A stretch of DNA of 64,000 nucleotides from Salicibibacter cibarius (GCF_016495725.1 NZ_CP054705.1:1426001-1490000); one strand, 5' to 3'; counted from the stretch's first letter, positions 33,810 through 44,165 are shown. The notes: generated by a model from the letters alone, not told the origin. Numbers and translations: made by a program.

Positions 33810-34007
33810 ATGACTGGTAAAGTAAAATGGTTCAACGCCGAAAAAGGATTCGGTTTCATCGAGCGTGAAGAAGGAGACGATGTTTTCGTACATTTCTCCG
33901 CGATTCAAGCAGAAGGATTCAAAACGCTTGAAGACGGTCAAGACGTAGAGTTCGAAATCGTTGAAGGCGACCGCGGACCGCAAGCAGCAAACGTCGTCGG
34001 TCTGTAA
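33810..34007 (+). CDS. Cold-shock protein, CspA family
   Basis: A 65-residue single cold-shock domain. RNP1 is KGFGFIE (about residues 13-19) and RNP2 is VFVHFSAI (about 26-33). It binds single-stranded RNA or DNA and melts secondary structure in the cold. AAAGGAGG precedes the ATG. A terminator at 34031-34070 makes it monocistronic, although the DEAD-box helicase gene follows. Confidence 0.95.
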   Translation: MTGKVKWFNAEKGFGFIEREEGDDVFVHFSAIQAEGFKTLEDGQDVEFEIVEGDRGPQAANVVGL

Positions 34008-34030
34008 AACGCGTGATACTCAGGAATAGG

Positions 34031-34070
34031 GGGGTATATTCCAGCGTCAATGGGAATATACCCCTTTTCT
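34031..34070 (+). terminator. Terminator of the cold-shock gene
   Basis: GGGGTATATTCC (34031-34042) pairs perfectly with GGAATATACCCC (34053-34064), followed by TTTTCT. Confidence 0.9.
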
Positions 34071-34209
34071 ATGCAAAAGTGGATGAAGACGTAAGAAGTA
34101 TGATTCGTAATTCGTATCGCCATGGCATTTCGTTAGGCGGGAACGCATGCGCTTTTGCATCTTTAATCCCAACGATCCTGAGGAAAAAGATGTATAAAGG
34201 AGCAGATGC

Positions 34210-35649
34210 ATGAGATTTGAAGAATTGGATTTACCGCCTTATTTATTAAAAAGTATACAACAGATGGGTTTCACGGAGGCCACATCGATTCAGGAAAAAG
34301 TATTGCCCGTCGCTCGTGATGGCAGTGATGTCATCGGGCAGGCACAAACCGGAACGGGAAAAACCGCTGCTTTCGCGCTTCCCATCATCGAAAAAGTTGA
34401 CCCGGAGGACCCAAACGTACAAGCGCTCATCCTCACCCCTACTCGTGAGTTGGCCGTTCAAGTGTGCGAAGAAGTGAACAGTCTTGGGCGCACTAAAAAA
34501 GTGAAAGCTGTTGCTGTGTACGGGGGTGCCGATATGGGGCGGCAAATAAGGGAATTAAAAGCCCGCCCGTCCATCATTGTCGCTACACCGGGGCGTTATA
34601 TGGACCATACACGAAGAAGGACGATTCGCCCGCAGTCGATCCGTACCGTTGTGCTTGATGAAGCGGATGAAATGCTGAGCATGGGCTTCATTGAAGATAT
34701 TGAAGAGATATTGGAAAAAATTCCGGAGGAACGGCAAACACTTTTGTTCTCTGCAACGATGCCGGCCCGTTTGAAAAAAGTTGCCGATCGTTTTATGACG
34801 GAACCGCAAACCGTTTCCGTTAAAGCGAAAGCAATGACGGTGTCCAATATTGAACAATTTGCGCTCAAAGTACCCGAAAAGCAGAAACTATCCGCGCTTG
34901 GCCGTCTGTTTGATTTTGAAGATCCGGATCTTGCGATAATTTTCGGTCGCACGAAACGGAGAGTGGATGAGTTATCCGAAGCGCTCGAGCAACAAGGGTA
35001 TGAAGCGGCCGGCATTCATGGAGATATGAAACAAGCGCAGCGGACCAATGTGTTACGCCGTTTCAAGCAAGGGGCCGTCAAGTATTTGGTGGCTACGGAT
35101 GTGGCGGCGCGGGGGATTGACGTTACGGGCGTTACCCACGTGTTTAACTTCGATATTCCGCAAGAGTCGGATAGTTATGTTCACCGGATCGGCCGGACCG
35201 GACGCGCAGGGCATTCCGGCAAAGCCTATACATTCGTCGCTCCCGTTGAAATGGACCATATGGCGATGATTGAAAAGGCAACCAAAGGAAACGTTAAACA
35301 CATCGACGTTCCGAGCGACCATGAAGCGGAAGTGGCCCGACAAGAACGAGCGGCTCGAGAACTTACGCAAATCATGGAAAAACAGGAACATACCGGTCTT
35401 GAACCGATGGCGGAAAAATTGTTACAGGAGCATGAGCCGGTCACAGTAGTGGCTGCCGCGCTTTCCATGCTGCAAAAAGATACAAAAGAACCGACCAAAA
35501 AGCTCACCGGCGAACGCCCGCTCGTGAGCAAACAAAAACGAAAACCGGCAGGAAAACAAGGCCGATTTCAACAACGCCGCGGTGGCGGGGGACGTCAAAA
35601 AAACCATGATCGCAACAGGAGAAACAATCAGCGGCGGCGTTCCGGTTAA
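34210..35649 (+). CDS. cshA: DEAD-box ATP-dependent RNA helicase (CshA-like)
   Basis: A 479-residue helicase with all core motifs: Q-motif region (FTEATSIQEK), motif I AQTGTGKT (about 45-52), PTRELAVQ, DEAD (VLDEADEML), SAT, the second RecA domain with ARGIDV and HRIGRTGRAG, and a basic Arg/Gly-rich tail of about 40 residues that binds RNA. This fits CshA, which acts in ribosome assembly and the RNA degradosome and in cold tolerance. AAGGAG precedes the ATG. Its place just after the cold-shock gene fits that role. Confidence 0.92.
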   Translation: MRFEELDLPPYLLKSIQQMGFTEATSIQEKVLPVARDGSDVIGQAQTGTGKTAAFALPIIEKVDPEDPNVQALILTPTRELAVQVCEEVNSLGRTKKVKAVAVYGGADMGRQIRELKARPSIIVATPGRYMDHTRRRTIRPQSIRTVVLDEADEMLSMGFIEDIEEILEKIPEERQTLLFSATMPARLKKVADRFMTEPQTVSVKAKAMTVSNIEQFALKVPEKQKLSALGRLFDFEDPDLAIIFGRTKRRVDELSEALEQQGYEAAGIHGDMKQAQRTNVLRRFKQGAVKYLVATDVAARGIDVTGVTHVFNFDIPQESDSYVHRIGRTGRAGHSGKAYTFVAPVEMDHMAMIEKATKGNVKHIDVPSDHEAEVARQERAARELTQIMEKQEHTGLEPMAEKLLQEHEPVTVVAAALSMLQKDTKEPTKKLTGERPLVSKQKRKPAGKQGRFQQRRGGGGRQKNHDRNRRNNQRRRSG

Positions 35650-35661
35650 TACTGCCAAGGA

Positions 35662-35702
35662 AACGAGTGACAGGATAATGGCCTGATTGCTCGTTTTTTG
35701 TT
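35662..35702 (+). terminator. Terminator of the helicase gene
   Basis: AACGAG and an inner CAGG pair with CCTG and CTCGTT around a short loop, ending in TTTTTTG. No gene is seen from here to the IS110 element. Confidence 0.65.
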
Positions 35703-35844
35703 TTGCACTTTAAGAATGTTTAACTATGTTAAAGGATTAAGTCTGAAATAAACCTCTGATATTCGCACATTAAAAAAGGGCATGCCAAATAAACCATCTC
35801 AAAAGAAGGTTTGTGGTCAAATATGGTTAATCTGTAAAATAATC

Positions 35845-37092
35845 TTAAGTGGCTGGTTGTTCCTTGATTTTAAAACCTTGTGATTTTGCTAACGCTATTG
35901 CTTGCTCCACGGTGAGCTCACGACTTGCTGGAAGAACCTCGGATTTTTTATACAGCTCGGGATTGTAAGGTTCTTTTTTCTTCAAAATGTGGTAAATTGC
36001 TGTTAACAGCATTCGTGCGATAGCGATAATGGCACGTTTGTGACCGCGGCGCTTTTTGATGCTTAAATAGCGGTTTCGGATTTCAGGATGTTTATCGCTT
36101 TTGGCAACACCGTTGGCACACTGTACCAAAAGGGGTTTGATGTATACCCCTGCTCTTGAAATCTTGACTGACTTTTTCTTGCCGGCACTTTCGTTATTCG
36201 TAGGTGTTAGCCCTGCCCAGGAACAGACATGTTTTGCTGAAGGGAACTCGTCCATATTGACGCCGATTTCGGATATGATTCCGATGGCCGTAAAGATGCT
36301 CTTGATGGACGGAACCGTTAAAAGCAAATTGATTTCTTCTGTGTAGGGCTCGGCAAGAGAAAGGATTAATTGTTCAAGCTCGTCTTTACAATGCTTAAGG
36401 TACTTGTAATGGTTCAAAATGACCCTGATCTTTCCGACTTGTTCGGGGGTAATAAACCCATCAACGGCAAGTTCCAACTCAGGAATTTTATCCTTCATGG
36501 ATCCGTGAATAAGCGACGGAATATCCAAATGAGGATTTTCAGGATCTTGCAATAGCTTTTGAATAATATTCATGGAACTTTTTCCAAGTGTATCCGAAAC
36601 AACGGAGCCCAGTTGAATATTGGAGACGGATAAGCTGTTTTGTAGCCGATTTTTTTCACTGGCGATCATATTTGTCAATTTGGTACGATAACGCATCAGA
36701 TCCCGAAGGTGTCTGATATCTGACGGTGGTATAAAGCTCCCTGGCACAAGATCATGTTTAAATAAATCGGCCATCCATTTAGCATCTTTCTTATCTGTCT
36801 TTTTCCCTTGGATCGCCTTGACGTATTTCGGATGTGCGACTGTGATATTGCAGGAATCTTCCAACATATTGAACACGGGTATCCAGTACTTCCCGGTAGA
36901 TTCCATGCAAACATCCTTGCAATTGTTTTCACAAAGCCACTGTGACAGCTCTCTCAACCCTTTGGTATAGGTTGAGAAGCGATGGCGTTTGTAAGTTGTG
37001 ACACCGTTGTCGGTGGAAGCAATACAGGCAACAACAAAAGTTTTGTGAACGTCAATGCCACAACAGATTGGATAAACGATTTTTAACCCCAT
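35845..37092 (-). mobile_element. IS110-family transposase (intact)
   Basis: A 415-residue IS110-type DEDD recombinase. The N-terminal RuvC-like acidic residues are in CCGIDVHKTF (Asp14), CMESTGKYW (about Glu61) and TDKKDAKWMADL (about 100-110). The C-terminal Tnp20 domain carries VPSIKSIFTAIGIISEIG, SWAGLTPTNNESAGKKK with the candidate nucleophile Ser, and GVYIKPLLVQCA. No inactivating change is seen. IS110 elements insert with guidance from a bridge RNA made from the non-coding end next to the transposase. A truncated copy lies at 14694-14820. Confidence 0.95.
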
Positions 37093-37260
37093 TCGTAATC
37101 TCCTTTCTAGAATATATAGGGATAAACAGCATTGACTGATTGCCCAGCGATAAACGAGTAATGTTTATACAAAGATAAGTCTACGTGCTCTAAGTCACAC
37201 TTATTTGTGCTTGAGAAGGCAATCTACACATATAAGTATGCGGTCACCCCGTTCACGGAA
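37093..37260 (-). ncRNA. IS110 5' non-coding region, candidate bridge RNA
   Basis: The transposase start is preceded by about 170 non-coding bases with several small hairpins (for example AGCACAAATAAGTGTGACTT near 37190-37210, and CATTCCGTGAACGGGGTG near 37245-37262). In IS110-type elements this end encodes the bridge RNA. The part next to the transposase start is conserved in the truncated copy at 14694-14767. The outer boundary and the guide loops are not determined. Confidence 0.5.
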
Positions 37261-37322
37261 TGGCCACTCCCCTCTGCGTGATTTGTAGTTTGCTGAGCAT
37301 CCCTATAGCTCTAGAATAATAC

Positions 37323-37371
37323 AAAAAGCGCTCAAGGCAACTTATTTCATAACGTTTTGTGCCTTGAGCGC
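37323..37371 (-). terminator. Minus-strand terminator
   Basis: A perfect 12-bp inverted repeat, GCGCTCAAGGCA (37328-37339) and TGCCTTGAGCGC (37360-37371), is followed on the minus strand by TTTTTGTATT. It would stop transcription entering the IS110 from the right. Confidence 0.75.
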
Positions 37372-37387
37372 CGCGAAAGGCATGATT

Positions 37388-37506
37388 ATAAGTATAAGTA
37401 AAACTAAGGCTTCCGCTATAAGGACTTGGCGGAAGCCAAGTTTTTCTAAGCAGGTAAGAAGCCCTTATGGCGGTTGAGCATGTCGCCATCATCTATAATG
37501 AAAACA
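37388..37506 (+). repeat. Dispersed repeat E2, copy c
   Basis: Contains a hairpin, GGCTTCCGC with GCGGAAGCC, then AAGTTTTTCTAAGCAGGTAA, CCTTATGGCG and GCCATCAT. The same order occurs at 54343-54511 (best copy) and partly at 53957-54031, 38143-38200 and 56088-56130. Diverged relative to the others but clearly homologous. It has no coding potential. Confidence 0.65.
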
Positions 37507-37659
37507 ACTAATTTAGCGCAAAAAATATAATCGAGACATATGTTGGTTATACTGATTCGTTTGCGTTGCTCCAATTATGGTTGTTTTCATACGAACGTAT
37601 AAATCAACGTTATTACCTGTATAAGTTTTCTGAATTAATCGGTCACCCAGCATCGCGCT

Positions 37660-37867
37660 AGTAATCCCTCTCCCGAAGATCGAGCCGCTCCGAGAGGAAC
37701 AAGAGAGGGAAAGTAATCCCTCTCCCGAAGATCGAGCCGCTCCGAGAGGAACAAGAGAGAGAAAGTAATCCCTCTCCCGAAGATCGAGCTGCACCGAGAG
37801 GAACAAGAGAGAGGAAGTAATCCCTCAATCGGAGGTCGAGCCGCTCCGAGAGGAACAAAGTAAGCAA
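37660..37867. repeat. 52-bp tandem array C (four units)
   Basis: Units start at 37660, 37712, 37764 and 37816. Each opens AGTAATCCCTCTCCCGAAG (the last diverges), then ATCGAGC(C/T)GC(T/A)CC, then GAGAGGAACAAGAGAG. CCTCTC pairs with GAGAGG inside the unit, and CCCTCTC with GAGAGGG at the outer position. On the left (37585-37635) is a block, TATAAATCAAC-TTACCT-ATAAGTT, that also borders array D3 at 54343. The last unit is most diverged. ORFs on the minus strand across it are repeat artefacts. Confidence 0.93.
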
Positions 37868-38067
37868 TATCATCCCGACCCTCTCATATTTGGTATGACC
37901 ATCGTCGGGGGAATAGGAGCTGCCAGTGTACGCCTGTTTGAGAAGTCATTCCAGTTAAAATTTGATGATTCCTCTGTTATACCTTTTTTTGGCGAGAGGT
38001 CACATTTTTCTAAAAGACATATACTCTTTATTTGGTCACTCAAAGCGTCTTTGACGAGGGCGATTCT

Positions 38068-38240
38068 TTTGCACTAGCTAGCGAAGAAAAAACACGGAGA
38101 TTTCCGAAGAAAAGCGCAGAGGGAAGGATCAATCAATGTGCTTACCTGCATCAGTTGAACGAAGGCTTTTCGCCATAAAAGCTTGACGAAAGGCCACGTT
38201 TTCTAACGAGGAGGCCGAGCGCAAGACTACGCAACACGTC
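38068..38240 (-). repeat. Dispersed repeat E1, copy d, with an E2 insertion
   Basis: Read on the minus strand this gives GCGCTCGGCCTCCTCG, then an inserted E2 piece (CGTCAAGCTTTTATGGCGAA), then CTGCGCTTTTCTTCGG, ATCTCCGTGTTTTTTCTTCG and CTAGCTAGTGCAA. The E1 parts match 43971-44110 and 56734-56880. The inserted piece shows one dispersed repeat interrupting another. The rest of 37868-38407 holds no gene. Confidence 0.6.
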
Positions 38241-38407
38241 CTGGTTTGTCTGTAGCGGCTTCCATCGTTCATGATTACATCTATTTTTCAACCATATGTC
38301 CCTGTCCATGATATCACTATTTCACTAAATGAGAGAAATAGACGATTTATAACGGATTCATATTTGGTATAGTTGAACAAAATAATATGTACATCGGAGG
38401 TGATCGC

Positions 38408-39403
38408 TTGAATCGGTTTTTGTACATATCTTTTGCTCTATTTATGATGATCATAACGAGTGGGTGCGGGATGACGGTTCTTGATCCGGAAGGGACCGTA
38501 GGAGAACAGCAACGGGATTTAATTATCCTTTCCATTACTTTTATGCTTATTATCGTCCTCGTTGTATTAATTTTGTTGACGTATTTTCTCGTAAAGTATC
38601 GGGAAAGGGACGGACATCGAGGATACGACCCGAATATTGACGGAAGTGTCAAACTGGAAGTGATATGGACGGCTATTCCGATTGCCATCGTTACCGTTCT
38701 CTCCATACCGACGGTTTATACCATTTTCAATATTGAGGAGGTACCGGAGGCGAGCACGGAAAATGAAGAACCACTTGTTGTTCACGCGACATCTTCGAAT
38801 TGGATGTGGATTTTTAGTTATCCGGAGGAGGATATCGAAACGATTAATTATCTTAATATACCGGTGGATCGCCCGGTGTTGTTTAAACTCACGTCAGCCG
38901 ATTCCATGGCCTCTTTTTGGGTGCCCCAATTGGGAGGGCAACGTTATAATATGGCCGGCATGGAGACGGAACTATACTTACAGGCGGGCACAGAAGGAAC
39001 GTATTATGGAAGAAATGCGAATTATACAGGAGAAGGATTTGCGGAGATGCGTTTCGATGTCAACGCCATCGAAGAATCTGCATTCAACGAATGGGTGGCG
39101 GACGTCCAAGAAGATGCACCGGAACTCACTCAAGGGATTTATGATCAATTTATGGTACCCGGCCATGTGGATGAGTACACGTTTTCGGGCACTCATTTAG
39201 AATGGGTGGATCACGCGATAGATGCGGAGTATGCTATGGAAGCCTGGGAAAGAGAAGGGTACGAGCCGATGAACCCTCATGCTTCCGACGCCCCTGATGG
39301 GGTTCCTCGGCTTGATATTGATGTGGAAGCCGGGTCTGTAGAAACGGAAGACACGCAAAATGAAGAAACACCGCAAGAACAGGATTCCCACCATCACCAT
39401 TAG
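38408..39403 (+). CDS. qoxA: Quinol oxidase aa3 subunit II (QoxA)
   Basis: A 331-residue lipoprotein-type subunit II. The signal peptide ends in TSGCG with Cys21 or so, followed by [15 protein letters not shown]. There are two membrane helices and a cupredoxin domain. The Cys ligands of the CuA site are absent ([40 protein letters not shown]), so this takes electrons from quinol rather than cytochrome c. Sequence and order match B. subtilis QoxA closely. The start is TTG 38408, seven bases after GGAGG; the longer ORF begins before that site. It ends in a His-rich tail. Confidence 0.95.
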   Translation: MNRFLYISFALFMMIITSGCGMTVLDPEGTVGEQQRDLIILSITFMLIIVLVVLILLTYFLVKYRERDGHRGYDPNIDGSVKLEVIWTAIPIAIVTVLSIPTVYTIFNIEEVPEASTENEEPLVVHATSSNWMWIFSYPEEDIETINYLNIPVDRPVLFKLTSADSMASFWVPQLGGQRYNMAGMETELYLQAGTEGTYYGRNANYTGEGFAEMRFDVNAIEESAFNEWVADVQEDAPELTQGIYDQFMVPGHVDEYTFSGTHLEWVDHAIDAEYAMEAWEREGYEPMNPHASDAPDGVPRLDIDVEAGSVETEDTQNEETPQEQDSHHHH

Positions 39404-39429
39404 ACGGGACGGAAAGGGGGAGAATTCAC

Positions 39430-41406
39430 TTGAACCTCGATTGGGATGAATTCATCGTCACGGGAGAACCTTTTATACACGCTGGACAAATCTCCATCTT
39501 ATTAACCACTCTTGGAATTATATTTGTCCTTACGTATTTTAAAAAATGGAAATGGCTCTGGAAAGAATGGGTTACGAGTGTGGATCACCGAAAAATCGGG
39601 ATCATGTATATCATCGCTTCGGTGTTAATGTTGATTCGCGCAGGGGTAGACGCGATGATGATGCGGACACAATTGGCGGTTCCGGAAATGCCTTTCCTAG
39701 GGGAAGCCCAACACTATAATGAGATATTCACGACGCACGGCACGATTATGATCATTTTCGTGGCCACACCGTTTCTTATCGGGTTGATGAACGTGGCGAC
39801 GCCGCTGCAAATAGGCGCCCGTGACGTTGCGTTCCCTTTTCTGAATAACTTAAGCTTTTGGACGTTTTTCTGGGGCGCGATGCTCTTTAATATTTCATTT
39901 GTGATCGGAGGCGCTCCTGACGCGGGTTGGTCCGCTTATATGCCTCTTGCTTCCAACGATCTTAGCCCAGGGCCGGGACAAAATTTTTATTTGCTCGGCT
40001 TACAAATTACCGGGATAGGAACGCTAGCGACTGGGATTAACTTCGTTGTTACCATTTTAAAAATGCGGGCAAAAGGCATGACACTCATGCGAATGCCGAT
40101 GTTCACGTGGACGACGCTAATCACTTCGCTGATTATCATCGGTGCATTTCCGATTCTAACCGTTGCTTTGGCGATGCAAACCTTTGACCGTTTGTGGGAT
40201 ACGGCGTTTTTTACATTGCAAGACGGCGGCATGCCGATGATGTGGGTGAACCTTTTCTGGCTTTGGGGACATCCGGAAGTCTATATCGTTATTTTGCCGG
40301 CATTTGGCATCTTTTCGGAGATTATTACGACCTTTGCCCGTAAGCGATTATTTGGCTATACGTCAATGGTTTTCGCGATTGCTGCAATTTCAGGCTTAAG
40401 CTTTCTCGTCTGGGTCCATCACTTTTTCACGATGGGGGCCGGACCGATGGTTAACTCCTTTTTCTCCATTTCAACGATGGCTATCGCGATTCCGACCGGG
40501 GTGAAAATATTCAACTGGTTGGCAACGCTGCATCGCGGGCGGATACAATTTTCCGTACCGATGGTTTGGGCGCTCGGCTTCATTCCAAACTTTACCATTG
40601 GTGGTGTCACTGGGGTCATGCTTGCCATGGCAGCGGCTGATTATCAATATCACAACACCTATTTTCTCGTTTCACACTTTCACTATGTGTTGATTGCAGG
40701 CACGATTTTTGCCTGTTTTGCCGGAACGATTTACTGGTGGCCGAAGATGTTTGGCCTGAAATTGAATGCACGGCTCGGCCATTGGATGTTTTGGCTCTTT
40801 ATGATCGGTTTTAACGTCTGTTTTTTTCCGCAATATTTTCTCGGATTGGACGGCATGCCGCGACGCATATATACGTACTTCCCGGAAGATGGATGGTTTG
40901 GTTTAAACTTTATATCCACCGTCGGAGCTTTCATGATGGGCATTGCTTTTGTGATCTTCGTGTATAACATTTATTATAGTTATCGCTATCAACCGAGAGA
41001 GACGACCGGGGATCCTTGGGGTGGTCGTGGCCGCACCCTTGAATGGGCGACGTCTTCTGCTGTCCCGCCGCATTATAACTTTGCGAAAATCCCGGAGGTC
41101 AAAGGCCAAGATGCGTTTTGGCAAATGAAACAGGATGGCATCGATCCGAATGAGATAGTAGAGTACCAAGACATCCATATGCCGAACAATACTGGTAACC
41201 CTTTTATTATGTGTGTGTTCATGTTTATCGGAGGATTTGGTCTCGTCTTCCATTGGTGGCCAATCGCGATCATAGGTGCCATTGGCATTTTCATCTGTAT
41301 GATTCAACGTTCTTTTTCACGAGATAATGGACATATCGTTTCAGCTGAAGAAGTAAGAAAAGAAGAAGAAGGGATCAGGGAGGGACAAGCACATGAAAAT
41401 GGATAA
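39430..41406 (+). CDS. qoxB: Quinol oxidase aa3 subunit I (QoxB)
   Basis: A 658-residue haem-copper subunit with about 14-15 membrane helices. It carries the low-spin haem and CuB/haem a3 ligands ([23 protein letters not shown] with the cross-linked His-Tyr; HHFFTMG; SHFHYVL). It reduces oxygen to water while pumping protons across the membrane. The start is TTG with AAAGGGGGAG upstream. It lies second in qoxABCD and overlaps qoxC by 14 bases. Confidence 0.97.
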   Translation: MNLDWDEFIVTGEPFIHAGQISILLTTLGIIFVLTYFKKWKWLWKEWVTSVDHRKIGIMYIIASVLMLIRAGVDAMMMRTQLAVPEMPFLGEAQHYNEIFTTHGTIMIIFVATPFLIGLMNVATPLQIGARDVAFPFLNNLSFWTFFWGAMLFNISFVIGGAPDAGWSAYMPLASNDLSPGPGQNFYLLGLQITGIGTLATGINFVVTILKMRAKGMTLMRMPMFTWTTLITSLIIIGAFPILTVALAMQTFDRLWDTAFFTLQDGGMPMMWVNLFWLWGHPEVYIVILPAFGIFSEIITTFARKRLFGYTSMVFAIAAISGLSFLVWVHHFFTMGAGPMVNSFFSISTMAIAIPTGVKIFNWLATLHRGRIQFSVPMVWALGFIPNFTIGGVTGVMLAMAAADYQYHNTYFLVSHFHYVLIAGTIFACFAGTIYWWPKMFGLKLNARLGHWMFWLFMIGFNVCFFPQYFLGLDGMPRRIYTYFPEDGWFGLNFISTVGAFMMGIAFVIFVYNIYYSYRYQPRETTGDPWGGRGRTLEWATSSAVPPHYNFAKIPEVKGQDAFWQMKQDGIDPNEIVEYQDIHMPNNTGNPFIMCVFMFIGGFGLVFHWWPIAIIGAIGIFICMIQRSFSRDNGHIVSAEEVRKEEEGIREGQAHENG

Positions 41407-42034
41407 TAAAATTGACCCCATCGAACGTGAAGACTTCCCTGGAGAAGAAACCCCATTGGAATATCAAACGGAAACCGGAGAGTATAACATTTTCGGTTTC
41501 TGGATGTTCCTGGGAGCGGAAATCGTTCTCTTCTCCACCCTTTTCGGGACGTATTTTGTGCTTATTTACCGCACGGCATCAAGTATTCCTCCTACTGAAG
41601 TTTTCAGTATGGGATTGGTGCTTGTAATGACCTTCACCCTGCTGACGAGCAGTTTTACAAGCGGGCTCGCGATTCATGAAATGCGCCTTGGAAATGTGAC
41701 GCGCATGCTGATTTGGATAGGGATCACGCTAGTGCTGGGACTTGGTTTTTTGGGAATGGAAATTTATGAGTTTGTGGAGTATGCCAGTGAAGGAGCAACC
41801 TTGGCTACGAGCGCTTATTGGTCCTCCTTTTTCCTTCTTCTCGGAACTCACGGTTTGCACGTTGCTATGGGTGTGGCTTGGTTCATCATTATCCTGATTC
41901 AAATTAAAATGCGGGGATTAACTCCGGCGACCGCCAATAAAACGTTCATTGCCAGCCTTTATTGGCACTTTCTCGATGTCATCTGGATTTTCATATTTAC
42001 GGGCGTATACTTGTTAAGGTTGGTGATCGCATGA
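41393..42034 (+). CDS. qoxC: Quinol oxidase aa3 subunit III (QoxC)
   Basis: A 213-residue subunit III with five membrane helices after a polar N-terminus; landmarks are [20 protein letters not shown] and [14 protein letters not shown]. It stabilises the oxidase and may guide oxygen. AGGGAGGG is eight bases before ATG 41393. It overlaps qoxB at its start and qoxD by four bases at its end. Confidence 0.95.
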   Translation: MKMDNKIDPIEREDFPGEETPLEYQTETGEYNIFGFWMFLGAEIVLFSTLFGTYFVLIYRTASSIPPTEVFSMGLVLVMTFTLLTSSFTSGLAIHEMRLGNVTRMLIWIGITLVLGLGFLGMEIYEFVEYASEGATLATSAYWSSFFLLLGTHGLHVAMGVAWFIIILIQIKMRGLTPATANKTFIASLYWHFLDVIWIFIFTGVYLLRLVIA

Positions 42035-42357
42035 GTAACGGAACAACAGTCACAAAAAAAGGGCATTTCCCGTGGAAACACGTCGTCGGCTTTATCAGCT
42101 CCATTGTATTAACGTTGGTCGCTTTATGGATTGCTTTTTATTCAGCGTTCAGTGTCCGGACGATCGTTATATTGATCTTTTCGCTTGCCTTTATTCAAGC
42201 TGCCTTGCAATTGCTGATGTTCATGCATATGGCCGAGAGCAGTAATGGCAGAATTCAAGTGGGACATATTCTCTTTTCCGCGTTTGTTGCTATTGTTGTT
42301 GCCGTTGGGTCGTATTGGGTGATGGAATTTGGTATTCACCTTGAGCATCATATGTAA
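42031..42357 (+). CDS. qoxD: Quinol oxidase aa3 subunit IV (QoxD)
   Basis: A 108-residue subunit IV with three membrane helices (HVVGFISSIVLTLVALWIAF, IVILIFSLAFIQAALQLLMF and HILFSAFVAIVVAVGSYWVM). The longer ORF extends back into qoxC; ATG 42031 forms the ATGA overlap usual in this operon. A terminator at 42384-42411 ends the unit. Confidence 0.94.
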   Translation: MSNGTTVTKKGHFPWKHVVGFISSIVLTLVALWIAFYSAFSVRTIVILIFSLAFIQAALQLLMFMHMAESSNGRIQVGHILFSAFVAIVVAVGSYWVMEFGIHLEHHM

Positions 42358-42383
42358 TCGCCAATTATTCTGCGGAACGATAA

Positions 42384-42411
42384 AAATCCCAGCCTACGCA
42401 GACTGGGATTT
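42384..42411. terminator. Bidirectional terminator after qoxD
   Basis: AAATCCCAG (42384-42392) pairs with CTGGGATTT (42403-42411). It serves qoxABCD and the convergent small membrane gene. Confidence 0.85.
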
Positions 42412-42416
42412 CTTAC

Positions 42417-42680
42417 TTAATCAGTTGCGAAACGTTTCCACCATTCCGGTTTTACATATAGAATAATCGCGCCCACATGGGCCAGAAGTACGTTAAACGA
42501 AAACAAAATCATAAAAAACGTATGCGCGGCAGGTGTTAGCATATTGGCAACATAAAACCCGGACATGATCCACATCACAATTAAGAGCGGCAAACTGGCG
42601 AGGGCCAACCAACGTTTCTCTTTCCAAAGGAAGAGCGGGGTGGCACTGGCAATAAACAAATATAAAAAGAAGACTCCCAT
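42417..42680 (-). CDS. Small membrane protein of unknown function
   Basis: An 87-residue protein with three membrane helices and a short basic C-terminus (KPEWWKRFATD). I do not recognise the family, though small proteins of this shape often lie near respiratory operons in Bacillaceae. ATG 42680 is preferred: AGGAGGTGGGG is just upstream and the longer ORF crosses it. It converges on qoxD. Confidence 0.75.
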   Translation of the reverse strand: MGVFFLYLFIASATPLFLWKEKRWLALASLPLLIVMWIMSGFYVANMLTPAAHTFFMILFSFNVLLAHVGAIILYVKPEWWKRFATD

Positions 42681-42947
42681 TTCCCCACCTCCTAGATTCA
42701 CATTCTCATCACAATTATTGTAACAAATTATTGACGATTTTACACTAAGGCAAAAAGAAAAGAATTAGAATGTTAGGAAAAGATAACCGCAGATAAGGTG
42801 AAAAAACATTTATTAAACAGGCGATGAGCGTTCAACAGGGATTATTAAGACAATAAAAGCACCCAAAAGCCGTTTGCTTGTGAATGATTGAGCATATAAA
42901 GTAGATAGTGGGACAACAAAATTTAATAAATCAAGGAGTGTTCAACG

Positions 42948-43877
42948 TTGCGTACTGATTTGTATCCTTCACGAGTAGGAAAAGATGCAGAACTAATGAA
43001 GCGAACAGATCCAGTTATTCATAATCGGGGCAAAATGGATGGCCCGTTAGCTTCGAACCAGCTTGATTCTTACGAGAACAATGGCTACCTGATGCTCGAT
43101 GACGTATTTAGCGACGAAGAAGTCAACATCATGTCTGAACACCTCAATGACACATTAGAGGCACAAAGAGGACAAAAATCGGATACTGTCGTTCTTGAAC
43201 CTGAAGGAGACGAAGTAAGATCGATTTTTGAAGTTCACAAACATAACGATTTTTTCAGCCGGCTTGCTGCAAATGAACACCTCGTCAAAGCAGCGCAGCA
43301 ATTGCTCGGAAGTGACGTCTACATTACGCAGTCCCGCATTAACTTTAAACCCGGCTTTAGCGGAAAGGAATTTTATTGGCATTCCGATTTTGAAACGTGG
43401 CACGTGGAAGACGGCATGCCGAGCCCGCGTGCGGTTAGTTGCTCGATTATTCTGACTGATAATTACGAATACAACGGTCCGTTAATGCTGATTCCCGGCT
43501 CCCATCAATGGTTTGTGTCTTGTCCGGGGGAGACGCCGGACGCGAATTACGAACAGTCCCTTCAAAAACAAGAGCTCGGGGTTCCCGATCCGGAAAGTTT
43601 AAACAAACTATTTGAAAAAGCCGGAAAACGCATCGATCGCGCAACCGGCAAAGCCGGAATGGTCCTGTTCTTCGAAAGCAATATCATGCACGGTTCCAGC
43701 GGCAATATTTCACCATTGCCGAGAAGCAACGCCTTTTTCGTCTACAATTCGACTGAAAACCAACTGGAAGAACCGTTTGGAAATGCGAAACCCAGACCTG
43801 AATTTCTCGCCAATCGCGCTCAGATTAAACCGATTCAGCCGCAACCGACGTTCAGAGAAAAAGCAGGATCGAAATAA
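42948..43877 (+). CDS. ectD: Ectoine hydroxylase EctD
   Basis: A 309-residue non-haem iron and 2-oxoglutarate dioxygenase that converts ectoine to 5-hydroxyectoine. The facial triad is HSDFETWH (His and Asp, about residues 145-147) and the later His in FFESNIMHGSSGN (about 248). The EctD signature FETWHVEDGMPSPRAVSCSI is complete. The start is TTG, with AAGGAG upstream. No ectABC is nearby, so ectoine is made elsewhere or taken up. A terminator follows at 43884. Confidence 0.96.
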   Translation: MRTDLYPSRVGKDAELMKRTDPVIHNRGKMDGPLASNQLDSYENNGYLMLDDVFSDEEVNIMSEHLNDTLEAQRGQKSDTVVLEPEGDEVRSIFEVHKHNDFFSRLAANEHLVKAAQQLLGSDVYITQSRINFKPGFSGKEFYWHSDFETWHVEDGMPSPRAVSCSIILTDNYEYNGPLMLIPGSHQWFVSCPGETPDANYEQSLQKQELGVPDPESLNKLFEKAGKRIDRATGKAGMVLFFESNIMHGSSGNISPLPRSNAFFVYNSTENQLEEPFGNAKPRPEFLANRAQIKPIQPQPTFREKAGSK

Positions 43878-43883
43878 ACCTAT

Positions 43884-43930
43884 GCGCTCGTTTGCACGGT
43901 GTGTGCAAGCGGGCGTTTTTATTGTTTTTT
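43884..43930 (+). terminator. Terminator of ectD
   Basis: GCGCTCGTTTGCAC pairs with GTGCAAGCGGGCG (one wobble and one mismatch) and is followed by TTTTTATTGTTTTTT. Confidence 0.85.
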
Positions 43931-43970
43931 AATTTAAAAAAGAAATAGTGTAATCATGATCGATAGTAAC

Positions 43971-44110
43971 AGCTACGGAAAAACACGATGCTTTCCATGG
44001 ACTTGCGCTCAGCCTCCTAGAAAAAAGAAATTCGTTTTTTTCTGCGGGGTTTTCTCACTGCGCTTTCGTTCATATCAGTCTCCGTGTTTTTCCTCTGCTG
44101 GCTAGTGCAA
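43971..44110 (+). repeat. Dispersed repeat E1, copy b
   Basis: Runs GCTACGGAAAAACACGATGC, TTGCGCTCAGCCTCCT, CTGCGGGGTTTTCTCACTGC, GTCTCCGTGTTTTTCC, CTGGCTAGTGCAA. It matches 56734-56880 over its length. Bacillaceae genomes are known to carry similar families of 100-150 base intergenic repeats with GCGGGGTCTT and AGTCTCCGT blocks. Array D1 starts about 55 bases downstream. Confidence 0.75.
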
Positions 44111-44165
44111 GGTGGCTTAATTACCCGATCATCGGTCGTCAACAACTGTTGTTTCTGGTCCCTGA

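Noticed and set aside
37513-37873. Minus-strand ORFs across array C
   Set aside because: They are translations of the repeat with no ribosome binding site, and the reading frame shifts at each 52-base unit.
38408-39403. Cytochrome c oxidase subunit II (ctaC)
   Set aside because: The CuA Cys ligands and a cytochrome c domain are absent, and the sequence follows QoxA throughout.
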